Below, piece by piece: positions 1 to 10,700 of a stretch of DNA of 64,000 bases. Position numbers and translations under genes: made by a program. Each line of letters starts with the position of its first letter. The stretch's first letter is position 1. The stretch is taken from contig JBAIAC010000010.1 of NCBI GenBank assembly GCA_037349315.1, positions 35,814,001 to 35,878,000 of the forward strand, given 5' to 3'. This DNA comes from Chelydra serpentina (taxonomy: Eukaryota; Chordata; Testudines; Chelydridae). Under the pieces are notes generated by a model. That model ran no database searches, had not been told where the DNA came from, and saw only the letters and a list, made by a program, of their open reading frames with translations.

Positions 1-780
1 GTTCAGTCTTACCTGTGTAGATGTGTTTAATCAGGTTGCCAAATCAATCATATCACCCTGGGGTGAGATATACATTCCCCACCCCCTGCTCTGGCCCATT
101 TATGCCAGGTAAAAGAGCTGGCGTGGCATAAAGAGGCTCTCAAAACCCAGTATCCAGCCAGGGGAAGATTCCTCCAGTGCAGGCATTGTGGAGACAGCTA
201 TACGACTGCCCTCTCAGCACACCCTGGCATAGGGGGCATACAGGGGATGGGAGTGGGGCATGAAGGGAGTGTTGGGGGAGCACAGTGGCCCATGGGACAG
301 CCAATGACTGGCCCATATCAGGCTCTCTCAGGGCTCTCTAAGTTATCTCAGGGGCCTTGCCCAGGCACTGAACCAGCCCAGAGTGCAAAGGTAGTTTATT
401 GGTGCCTTAGCCTCTGCCTTCTATGGGTTGCAAGTTCTAGGCACAGCTCAGAATCTCATCCCTCGACTGTAGAATAATTCAATGCCATCTACACAGAATG
501 TGTTTTAACCATGCCAATGGATACTACCATCTTGTAACTGTGATACACAACATGGCAGTTTGTAGTGCAGCTGTCACTGGGCACAAGTCACAAGTCACAG
601 TGATGTTTAATTTTACATTTCAAAATTAATCTACATAATCTGCAGTTTCAACTGGGTATTGTATTCTTCACATCCTGTCCTCAGCTGTTGTGTAGTGTTG
701 TTACACACTAATACTAACAACTGTTTCACTCCAGAGAGTGCCTTCCTTTCACTGATGAGGGAAGAAACAGTGAACCCAAG
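1..780. other. Intergenic sequence, no gene recognised
   Basis: No coding region, RNA gene or recognisable full repeat was seen. The short open frames here lack family features and splice context. The segment is moderately AT-rich, as in the rest of the intergenic DNA. Confidence 0.5.
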
Positions 781-798
781 TAATGAGAAACAGGGTGG

Positions 799-969
799 TG
801 AAGTAATATCTGTTACTGGACCAACTTCAGCTGGTGAGAGAGACAAGCTTTCAAGCTTACACAGAGCTCTTCTTCAGGTCTGGGAAACGTACAACTGTGT
901 AAGCTGTGTAAGCTCAAAAGCTTATCTCTGTCACCAGCAGAAGCTGTTCCAATAAAAGTATTATCTCAC
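799..969. repeat. Fold-back copy of a turtle interspersed repeat
   Basis: Two imperfect inverted arms, about 799-861 and 909-969, each carry the same sequence in opposite orientation: a GGACCAACTTC-like stretch followed by GAGAGAGACAAGCTTTC. The right flank, to about 1010, continues as the reverse complement of a sequence seen forward near 2710-2770 (GGTCTCAGGATATTAGAGAG). This looks like one interspersed family present in both orientations, head to head. The 98-aa open frame across it is a by-product of the repeat, not a gene. Confidence 0.6.
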
Positions 970-1029
970 CCACCTTGTCTCTCTAATATCCTGGGACCCA
1001 CCTGGCTAGAACAACACTACATAACCCAC

Positions 1030-2160
1030 ATAGGAGAAGTTTCTTCCTATCCCTGTCAGAGATGAGTTTAAGCAATGAACTGTACTTACATGCTGGGGTT
1101 CTGAGGCCCCGCTATCACAACATCCCTTAATATTTAAAAAGACGATAGCTGATATTAAACATGAATTCTCTTTGCATCATATGGATTAGGAGGAATTTAA
1201 AAAATAGAGGTGGGGGCTGCTAATTTTATCAATGATTTCAGTACTCACAGTTTATGACATCACTACCCCCCAATTACAGTTTTGTAATTGTATTTTCCCA
1301 TTAGCCTATCTCTAATGAATGAGATTACTGTTTCTTGCATCCCTACCGTACATGTAATAACCTTCTTAATTAATACAAGAGCATGAACAGAAGTGCTTTT
1401 ATGTTACTCTATGATTCAAGTCATCTGGCCAAAGAACTGCAAAAGTGCTCTAGTTGTGATTGCAACATCTAAAGACAAACATTCCTCAAATAATTGAGGT
1501 GAATGCTCTGGGGATAGCGTGATCGCAGATCTTTCATCAGCATGACCTCAAACTGGCTGAAAGAGTCAGAAGTACTGTGGATATTGTTCAGGTGAAACAA
1601 ACTGTGCTGATATATATGTTTACAATAAATATTTAGTAAAGGATCACAGCAATAATTAAGATGCTTACATGACTGCTTACAGATTCACATGAAACACTAA
1701 AAACAGGATGAACATGGTTTACAAGAAGGTTTTAAGGGATTTACCTACAGATAGGGTTGTGTTATTTCATTACCGTTTATTACCAGTCTTCAAACAGATA
1801 AGGTATAGTCTAAAGCTGAACTACACAGGCAAATTTGTTACTTGTCTCCATTTGACTTTGTATGTTTTCACACTCTCGTATCTCAGAAATAACCAAATCG
1901 AATTTTATCAAATTTTTCAAACAAATTCCCTTGTGATCTGATAATTTCTCACCCAAAGGGTAATTTTGTCAAAAGGTGTAAGTCTTGAAATTAGAGATGG
2001 GTCAAAAGTGGAATCTGAATCTCATTGAATTTTGAGGGCAGAATGGGTTTTGATTCAGCAAGATCAGCAAGAGTCTGTTTTATTGTTCTGCTTTGGATGC
2101 AACCAAAATCTCATGTGGACAGCCATCTAGAAGGGAGGTTTAACATAGGAATGGGAGCCT
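1030..2160. other. Intergenic sequence, nothing recognised
   Basis: AT-rich sequence without a supported gene or repeat. The 77-aa open frame at 1708-1941 has no recognisable domain and no exon-like borders, so I treat it as chance. Confidence 0.5.
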
Positions 2161-2164
2161 TCAA

Positions 2165-2335
2165 ACTCTGCCACAGAATTGGCATTTGACTTTGAGCAAG
2201 TCATTTAACTTCTCTGTGCCTCGGTTTCACCATCTTTGAAATGTGTATACTAATACTTGACTTTGTACAGGCCTGTGAGATCCTTGGATGAAAAACACAT
2301 CAGTGAAAATTGTTATGAATGGTATTAGTATTCTG
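2165..2335 (+). repeat. MIR-type SINE fragment
   Basis: The order of diagnostic segments is that of MIR: TTTGAGCAAGTCATTTAACTT, then CTCTGTGCCTCGGTTTCACC, then a divergent tail. Divergence is high, as expected for an ancient SINE. Borders are approximate. Confidence 0.7.
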
Positions 2336-2479
2336 TAAAATTCTATTGAAACCTTCATCTGCATGAATTTCAAGTAAGTACATCATGCGTCTGAATTGTG
2401 GATAGGCTTTGCCACCATTAACCCCCTGGAAGCCCATTTAACCTACTGGTTTGGCTATTTCATATGTAAGTGGTGGGTA

Positions 2480-2650
2480 CCAGACTAGCCAGGACTTCTC
2501 AGTTCTACCCCTATTTTGCTGTGAGACCTTGAGCAATTTGCTTAACCTCTGAATGCATCAGTTTGCTCATCAGTAACTTGGGGTCAATAATGTTTACCTA
2601 TATTTGTAAAGTGCTTTGAGATCTCCACATGGAAAGTGCTAAGATTATAT
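2480..2650 (+). repeat. MIR-type SINE fragment
   Basis: It contains TGTGAGACCTTGAGCAATTTG, CTTAACCTCTGAATGCATCAG and, downstream, GTAAAGTGCTTTGAGATCT, which are MIR core and tail segments in order. It is a second old MIR, 150 bp from the previous one. Borders are approximate. Confidence 0.65.
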
Positions 2651-2699
2651 TGCACCATTCCTACGCATTCATTTGGCTGGCAGTCAGGAACCTCCCCCG

Positions 2700-2790
2700 C
2701 ATTTTAACAGTGTAGTTGTAGCCATGTTGGTCTCAGGATATTAGAGAGATGAGGTGGTCCAAAAAAAGATATTACGATATTCAGCTAGCC
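2700..2790 (+). repeat. Fragment of the interspersed repeat also seen at 0.8-1.0 kb
   Basis: GTAGCCATGTTGGTCTCAGG followed by ATTAGAGAGATGAGGTGG and AAAGATATTA is the forward orientation of the sequence that forms the right arm near 940-1015. Only the first about 90 bp are present. Confidence 0.55.
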
Positions 2791-3490
2791 AGAGCAGGGA
2801 AGTGTTATGTTCACCTCACCACAGGTATATGGATTAGTGTCAAATTGAGGATTACATATCAGTCACAGCATAGTCAAAAGTAGTCCGGTCTGCCAGACCT
2901 GCTTTATCTAGTTCCTCCAATATAAATGTCTTCTGTAAAAACAAAAACAAAACAAAAAAAAACATTACAGATTTTTTTGGGGGGTTGGGGGAGAGGGAGA
3001 AACAACAATGAGGTGAATCTGTTGCAGAACTTTCAGCATCTATTTGGAGAGTGGCTTACTTCCAAATATGGGTTCTTGGTATCAGGTAAAGATTGCAACA
3101 TACCCCTTATGTGTAAGGATAGTGGTGTTATGCGTGTTGTGTGTTTTGCACACTCATTAAGTATGTTGGTCAATTACATGTCTGTAGGATGTCAGTGCTT
3201 TGTTAAACGCTCCTGCTTTCCATACCTGAACAGGTGGGAAGTTTTGTGATAGTCAAGCTTGAGAGCTCGGGGAAATGGCCAAGGGCCCTCAGAAGCTAAG
3301 TTATTGGGTTCAGTACAAGAGGAACTGGATGACATTCTATGGCCTGTGTTATACAGGTCTGATTAAATGATGCAGTGGTTCCTTTGCTATTAAAATCTAT
3401 GAATCTATAAAAGCTAAGGCCAGAATTTCCAAACTTGGATACCCAAGTTCAGCACAAATCTATATTCAGGCATTTACATAAAAGTAGCCT
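2791..3490. other. Intergenic sequence, nothing recognised
   Basis: No supported gene. The 107-aa open frame at 2926-3249 runs through low-complexity A- and G-rich sequence and shows no known domain. Confidence 0.45.
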
Positions 3491-3496
3491 GGTTTC

Positions 3497-3630
3497 AGGG
3501 GCGGCTCCAGGCAGCAGTGCAGCAAGCATGTGCCTGGGGTGACAAGCCATAGGGGGCGGCATGACGGTTGCTGTGAGGGCGGATTCGGCAGCGTTTCTGC
3601 GGGTGATCACCGGTCCTGCCTGGTTTCCAA
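3497..3630 (+). mobile_element. Terminal fragment of a hAT-like element
   Basis: The segment opens with CAGGGGCGGCTCCAGGCA, a terminal sequence typical of hAT-type elements in reptiles, followed by GC-rich sequence rich in GGCGGC. No matching right terminus or duplication was found nearby, so this is probably one truncated end. Confidence 0.45.
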
Positions 3631-4890
3631 GCGCCCACAGCTCCTATTAGAAACAATGAAAATCAGACAACTTTTATTTAGGTCTCCATTATTCTTTTTG
3701 TGTTTAGGTGTCAAACATAACTAACCCAAGTTTGAACATCTCAGCCTAATTGAAGTTCTACAAAGAAAAATCCTCAGTAGCTAGTGCAAGAGCAGGACAG
3801 AGGGTTAGGATCAGAAAGTAAAAGAAAGGAAGCCCATAGTACAGATTTGTACAGATGGATCTCTTTGTTTTTATGTGTATATATGAAACCTTTTTTGTTT
3901 TTCAGCAGTTTTAATTCTTTGTGGTGATAAAACAGCATGCAAAAAGCACTCGCTTGGCAATAGTGGTATGCCATACTGTGAGTGGTGGTTGGTGACACCA
4001 TCAGTTAACAGTACTATATAAATACTGAACATGATAGCAGGTAGGTGATAAGGTTGCGTGAATGCACCATACCTTCATCTGTGGGGTTCAAATCCTTCCT
4101 TGAGTCACAAGCAAAAAAGAGAGTTTGATGGCCTTATCCTTTATATTGTCGATGTATTTCATCATGGTTGGTAGTCCCTGTGGAGAAGCATAGTAGTAGA
4201 TACATTGACAGGGAAGAAACTTGTATAGTAGCTGCCAGCAGTAGGCTTGCCTGAAGCTAGTCTCACTATCATTAACAATAAATCACTCACAAAGCTTTTA
4301 ACTGTGGCATGTGAGAAGTGTATTCTCTGAAGTCCAGAGGATCTTAGCTCAGACACTGGAAGAGAAAGAAGATAGTCTAGTAGTTGAGTTTTCAGACTGA
4401 ACCTCTGGAAACCTATGTTTAATTCCTAGTTCTGCTGCAGATTTCTTATCTGACCTTTGGCCCCGATTTTTAAAGGTATTTAGGCACTGCTGCACTCAGC
4501 ATTGCAAAGGAGTCCCGATCTCATTTTTTAAAGGGATTTAGGCACTAAGGAGCCAAAATCTCATTGACAAATAGTAGAACTTAGGTTCTTAAGTGCTTCC
4601 CTACCTCACAGGAATGTTGTGGCGCTCAGATTTATTCTTGCGCTGTAAGTAGACAGTAGGAAAAATCTTGCCAAAACCTGAGCTTCATCAGGGTGTGTTA
4701 CAATATGTTATAACTCCACAACTTTTATGTATGAAGCTTCTGGAATAGCCATATGTGATGCTGATAACAGTTTTGATAACTTCTTCTACCTATCTGAAGG
4801 GACTCCTTAGTGCCCACACAAGAATACGTAGATTGGCTACATTGCTTGATCCACTTGCCTAGGACAGAAGTAACACTCCTTTCTTCCTAT
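3631..4890. other. Intergenic sequence with weak repeat traces
   Basis: No gene is supported. Around 4465-4560 the motif TTTAGGCACT occurs twice beside TTTTTAAAGG, suggesting a degenerate copy of a fold-back MITE related in style to the one near 32606. The rest is unassigned. Confidence 0.4.
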
Positions 4891-5008
4891 ACAAAGGACC
4901 AAATTCTTCTGCTCTCAATTACTCTAGTGTAAATCTGGAGAAACTGCTCTTTGTCACACTGATATACAACTGGAGTAACACCACTGAAGTCAATGGCCTA
5001 GTGTAACC

Positions 5009-5314
5009 AAAGGTATATCAACACTACAATAAAAGACCTGTGGCACAGCCATGGCTGGCCCGGGTCAGCTGACTCAGGCTCACAGGGCTGAGAGGCTGAA
5101 AATTGCAGTGTAGCTATTTGGACTTGGGCTGGAGCCCAGGCTCTGAAACCCTTCAAGGGGTGGGGACTGTCTCAGAGCCTCAGTTCCAGTCTGAGTCTAA
5201 ACATCTCTGCTGCTATTTCTAGCCAAGCAACCTGAGCCATCACAGTCCGAATCAGCTGACTCAGGTTCTGAGACTCGATGCTGCAGGGTTCTTTTTGCAG
5301 TGTAGATGTACTCC
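5009..5314. mobile_element. MITE-like element with inverted ends
   Basis: The left end (AGGTATATCAACACTACA) and the reverse complement of the right end (GAGTACATCTACACTGCA) are similar, and the inner sequence GTCAGCTGACTCAGG occurs near the left end while CAGCTGACTCAGGTTC occurs near the right end. The same family seems to be present at 9866-10094. No transposase is encoded. The borders are estimated from the inverted ends. Confidence 0.5.
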
Positions 5315-7902
5315 AAGAAGCACATTTGATCTGTATTGTGGATCACTGGAAGGATATTCTGATAAATAAAATACCGTGTTTCACGTATTCATCATCTACC
5401 TTCCTTCCTCCCAAATGGCCTGTTACTTTTCCTGAAAGAGACTCTTCTAAGAAATTCAAGGAATAAAAAAGTGACAAGTGTAAGAGTAGAGAGCATCAAA
5501 AATGGATACATTCAGCCTGTCTTTATTCCCATATTCTGCTAGAGACAGAGAAAACCCAAGTGTCAAGTGAGGAGTCCACTATATCTATCTCTAGCAAAAA
5601 TTGTTCTTCTTCCTCTGACTTTCTCACTAAGGCGTTTAGTCAGAACTCAACTTCTGTGTTGCTGGAGGGCTTACAGGCCTAAAGGGATATCTTTCTTTAA
5701 GATAACGCTATACAATAGTGATGATAGGTTTTTGTGTGTACATAAAAGACACTGAGATACCATGGTAACAGACACCCTATGAAACCCTAGACTGGCAGAT
5801 AAGCGGGTAGACAGACAAATAGATAGCTAGATTAGATTAGCTATCATTTGTATTTTAGCATATATGTAGCAAGTGAAAGGTGCAGGAGAAACTTCTTTAG
5901 CATCATAGCCCTGACAGAAAAGGTCTATTATACATCTCTGTTAATATTTTTCAAATGCGGCTGCTGATAAATATGAACAGAAAAACCTAAGTGCCAGATT
6001 TGCAAAATTATACATAGTGCACTACTTATTCTTCAGAACATACTACATGTCAGTTGTTCAGCTAAGGTTGTGTTTGGACCAAGAGGAGAGGAAAGATAAT
6101 TCTTGGCCTAATTAAGAATCTTTATTTCTTCTGACCCTCCTCCTTTTATCACTTGTCCCTCTTTCTATGCTTTTTATCTCTTTACTACAGTAATGGTGTT
6201 GAATTCTGCTAAGACCAAATTCTCCCCAACGATAGGCCATTATTATAGGGTCATAATGGTAGTAATTTATTCAGATATCACTCACCCAACTCACTTTTTG
6301 GGGGGTGGGGGGGAACACTAAGCAGGTCAGTTTTATACAGTAGTGTATAGACTTTTAGTAATCCAGCCAGGGCAATTCATAGTAAACCATACAAAGCAGC
6401 TCTTTCTACAACCCTCTCTTTCTTATTATTACTATGGGTGAATTATCAACAATAGTCTATCAGGGTAAAGCTCATCTGTGCAGAAGACAGAACTCTCTAG
6501 TGAGCTAGTCTGAGACTGTGGAATGAACTACCTCCGGAACTAAGGAGGACAAACCTCATCACCTTCCACTCCAAGTGCCAGGCACTGTTCCTCAACATTA
6601 TTTTCTCTAACATATACATACAGAAAGCAGTCTGTACATTTTTAAAAGAATCCTACCAATACAAAACACTACATTGCACACACAATTCTTCCCCTGGGGA
6701 GAAGATGGGAAAGAGAATGGCCCACGTGTGACAGATGTCATATCACTTTATGCACTACTGGAAGGCATTCACATACTATGATGATGAGGGCAGTATAACA
6801 ATCCATATAGAATAGAATAGAATCAGTATACTGCAATTAAAATGGAAGTTGGACACATCATTTATCAGCTGTTTTAACTACAGGTCAGTGTATCTAAAAG
6901 GCTGTAATTTTTGACTGCTTTCTACAAAGAAGGGAATTGCTTTCCCCTCAATATGGCATTTCATCACTTTACGATCCTGTGAGTATAATCCCTTGGCATT
7001 AGAGCCTCTTATTGACAGTGCAGTAAACTTACTCTGAGAGTAGCAGAAAAGTGAAATAAAAAATGGACAGAATTTATGTTTGGCAGAACACAACACTGAA
7101 ATCAATTGGTGGTGTTCCTTCTAGTCAGCTCAATAGGAGTTTCAACCAGTGACCTCCCTGTCAAAAAGATGTCCAGTAACCTTTTGACAGCATCCTAAAT
7201 CTCCTGAGTTTAAACAGCTGTTGGGGTTATTATCAAAGCCATTATATAGTTCCAACCTATTTGCTGCAACTTGACATTATTTGCAGGGGGCAGCCTGAAG
7301 TGCTGGACTGATAGTTTTGGTTGCTGCACGTGAAACTAAATTATAAGGTCAGAGATGAGAGCGTGTTCAGCAGGGACTTACAGTAAGCAGATTAAAACTT
7401 TCAGCTTTTACTTCAGAGAAGAGAGGGCAATAGAAGTGCAATCTCTGCTTGTAGTGTCCAGAACCAATGATATTATTAATGTAACTGAAGAGCAAGACAT
7501 ACCAAGGCCTAGACTCTATCTCGGTGCAGTTAACACATAGCAGGGCATGATATTGAAGAAAATATCTGCAGAATTTTGCACTGTCCCCGACCTTCACAGA
7601 AGGCCAAACTAGTCTAGGTACAGTTCAATCAAGCTGCTTAGAACCTAAAAATGAATGACATGATTCACCAAGGTACACAGCGCGTACCTCATTTAAATCC
7701 TTTTCTGAACTGGGGCTTAAATGGTGAGGGAGTTGCACAGCAGCTCAAGGAGAGGAGAGGTCAGGAGCCAAGTTGTCATATTGAGTGGGTGGAGGCTGTG
7801 AGCTTCCCTGGGGAAAGGGCAGACAAAGACAGGCTTACCATGACTAACCAGCATTAAGTAGTAGCTACATTAGGGGAAACAGCTCTCTAAATAATGAGCA
7901 TC
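5315..7902. other. Intergenic sequence, nothing recognised
   Basis: About 2.6 kb of AT-rich DNA with scattered short open frames, none longer than 76 aa and none with family motifs. No tRNA, LTR or terminal inverted repeat was recognised. Confidence 0.45.
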
Positions 7903-7910
7903 CTCTAAGG

Positions 7911-8957
7911 CAGGGGGTCTCATGACAAATTTTTTGGTGGCCTAAGAGTGCAGCCACCAACTCTTGATGGTGGCCGTTCTGACACTTTTTCCTAAAATAT
8001 TTAATTAACTTTAGGGAAAATATATACACATATACTAGCACAGACATCACAGCAGACTTGCTAGTTAGCTGGGAGGCTGTGAAAAGTGATATTAACAAAC
8101 ATAAGCCTCCTGCTGCCTGTGCCGGGACTGGTAACTGAGGTGCCTCGGCTATGACATGCCAAGCCTACAGGTGCCCAGGCTCAGCCCCAGCACAAATTAA
8201 GCACTGGATGTGGAGGGAGAGGCAGCGGAGGCTGGGGCAATTAATAGGGTGACCACCATATGTCCCCTTTTGGCCAGGACAGTCCTTTTTTAAGCCCTGT
8301 TCCAGCCATCCTGACTTTTTTTGGCAAAAGTGGGGTGGAATGTGGGGGGGGGGGGGGTGTTGAGTGGCGATGCCAGCCCCAGGCATGTGGGGAGGCAGGG
8401 TTCTGTCGAGGGGCAGGCAGAGCTTGAGCAAGCAGCGTTGCCAACCCTGCATAGGGGGCAGGCAGAGCTTGGGCAAGTGGCTTGGGCCAGCCCCAAGTGG
8501 GAAGGGGGGGCTCAGGCAAGTGGGTCCGACCAGCCCCGCACAGGGAAGATGTGGAGAACTCAGGCTAGCCCCATGCCGTGTCCTGTTTTCTCTTTGGGAA
8601 ATATGATCATCCTAGCGATGAGGAGCTGAGTGTTGAGTTCCAGCTACCGCGACCAGGGCCCGAAGTCCCGCGGCTGGAGCCCCACTGCCCTGGGAAGGTG
8701 GGTCACGAACTCACTGGCCGCTTGCAGAGTCCAAGGTTCCTCCGGCGTTGTGCCCCATGTCTCCAGAGGCAGCTCAGGGTACCGTCCCCTGCTGGCAGCT
8801 CCAGCAAACACCAAGGAGCATACAGGAGCAATAGGAAGAGGAGAGGTTACCGCTTTACCCCCTGCCCCCATCACTGCCCAGGAGGCTGACGTGGCCACAA
8901 AAAAAGTCGCTGGTGGCCACATATGGCCACCACAGTGGCTGCATTTGAGAAATGCTG
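7911..8957. mobile_element. Non-autonomous hAT element with 8-bp TSD
   Basis: The ends read CAGGGGGTCTCA on the left and TGAGAAATGCTG on the right, fitting the hAT terminal pattern (CAG...TTCTCA). The element is flanked by a perfect 8-bp duplication, CTCTAAGG, at 7903-7910 and 8958-8965. The interior is GC-rich, has no transposase, and holds a second MITE (8249-8615). All overlapping open frames of 60-112 aa belong to this element and are not host genes. Confidence 0.88.
8249..8615. mobile_element. MITE nested in the hAT element
   Basis: It starts TAGGGTGACCACCATATGTC and ends GGGAAATATGATCATCCTA; the reverse complement of the right end matches the left. The terminal sequence is related to that of the MITE at 42416-42530. 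Inside are a run of 14 G (8344-8357) and two diverged tandem units containing GGCAGGCAGAGCTTG (8413 onward and 8459 onward). Confidence 0.7.
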
Positions 8958-8965
8958 CTCTAAGG

Positions 8966-9865
8966 TGAGAAGCCTATAGAGCTTCCACATATACTTCCAA
9001 CAGCTGCAATGTATGCTTTCAAGTGCATAGGTACCCTGTCCAAAGCCAGTGAACAGTTCTTGTTTAAATGTAAACTGTGTGTTCACTCAGTGGGACAAAT
9101 TGCATCACATCCTTAGTGTATTTAAATTGTGCACCAGCTAAATGATGTAATAGTGGGATGCTAGCACTGTTACCCTTGTCCTCTGCTTCCTTCTCCCTTC
9201 TATTGATTGCTAAACCTATTTGTTATGCCTTCTTTCCAAATAAGATTGCAAGCTCTTTAGAAATCATGTCTTGCTATCTGTTTCAGAGAGCTCAGTACAA
9301 TGGGGTCCCAGTCCTGATCCTGGCCTTTAGGCATGACATTAACAACAATAATATCCCTTTGATACTTTGACATGAGATACACTTATTTGTCCTGTTTTAT
9401 GACATGCTTATAATATTACAGTCAAATCAAATAAATTCTATTTCTGATGTTAATTGAGTAATCCATCTTTTTTTTTTTTTTGGTCTGACGATTCTGTAAA
9501 TGCGAAAACATTAGCACCTTACCCATTAAAATGAATATTGTATTAGTTCAGGAGTCTTAATTCACTATTTATCAAGAACTTTAAGGCCCTCTGATGGAGG
9601 TGATATAGAAGTGTGAGGCATTATTATATTTATTTGGCTCTTTTCCTTTATTTAGTTTGTAGCAAGTACATTTCTATCCCACACCAATGGCCTACACAGT
9701 GTTACCAACTCTCATTATTTTATTGCAAGGCTGTCGGTAATTGTAGCTGGGTGTTTAGTTGCTGTGTAGACACACCCTTAGAGTACACTCAGGTCACATA
9801 TTACATAATGGCTAGAAACTTACTTTAAAAAATGAAAGCTGAGATTTTTATGTAAATACAATACT
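8966..9865. other. Intergenic sequence, nothing recognised
   Basis: AT-rich DNA including a T15 run near 9467-9481. No supported gene or complete repeat was seen. Confidence 0.45.
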
Positions 9866-10094
9866 ACAGGAGTTGGTGTTTGAGAAAAACATCCCACACA
9901 GCCTGGCCTATCCTAGGTGACTCAGGCTTGCAGGGCTATGGCTGCAAGGTGGGAAAGTCCCAGAGCTCAGGCTGCAGCCCAAGCCCAGAAGTCTACACAG
10001 CAATGAAACAGCCTCGCAGCCTGAGCCCCGGGAGCTCAAGCTGGCTGGCACAGGCCAGCCGCAGGTTTTTCTTTGCTGTGTAGACATATCCTGA
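9866..10094. mobile_element. MITE-like element, same family as 5.0 kb
   Basis: The left part has GTGACTCAGGCTTGCAGGGC and the right end is GCTGTGTAGACATATCC, resembling the interior and right end of the 5009-5314 copy. It is non-coding, and the 67-aa open frame in it is incidental. Confidence 0.45.
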
Positions 10095-10700
10095 GGCTCA
10101 AAAACCAGAAGAAAAACAAAAGAAATGGTACAGTTACTGGTTTTTTAAAAAATCTCATGATTCCTAAATCAATCTCAGGATTTTGCAGGGACCAAACTTC
10201 TGATTTTTGACTGCTTGGGGTTGGGAATGCGATGTAAATTCTAAAAAATAATAATTCCTCTCATATAAGTGATTGTGCATATTTCTACATAAAATTCAAG
10301 ACTTTTGTGATGGAAATATAATTTTAAAATAGATATAGGCAGAAGATTAGACAGCTATTTTAAAATTAGGAAAGGATTAATTGTGTTGGAAACTAAATAT
10401 AGGGACATGTCTATCATGTATTATTATTTTGCACCCATCACTATACCATCTAAGCAGGGGGAATGGCAAGCTGTTTATTTTGTTTCTCTCTGGGTTATTT
10501 TCCTTTGGGATTAAGCCAAAATTGAAGAGACAAAGTAAAAATCAGTGCATGATACACAGCTCCAAGCCTTCACTGAGACCTCAATGAAAACGATCCACTA
10601 AATACAGAGAAACAAATGTGTCTTTTCCTCGGCCTTGAAGAGCACAGCTTCCCAGTTCGAAAATCTGCCATATACGGATTACCACTGGGGATTGATTACA
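10095..10700. other. Intergenic sequence, nothing recognised
   Basis: AT-rich DNA between the MITE and the start of the GC-rich SGK1 upstream region. No supported gene was seen. Confidence 0.4.
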
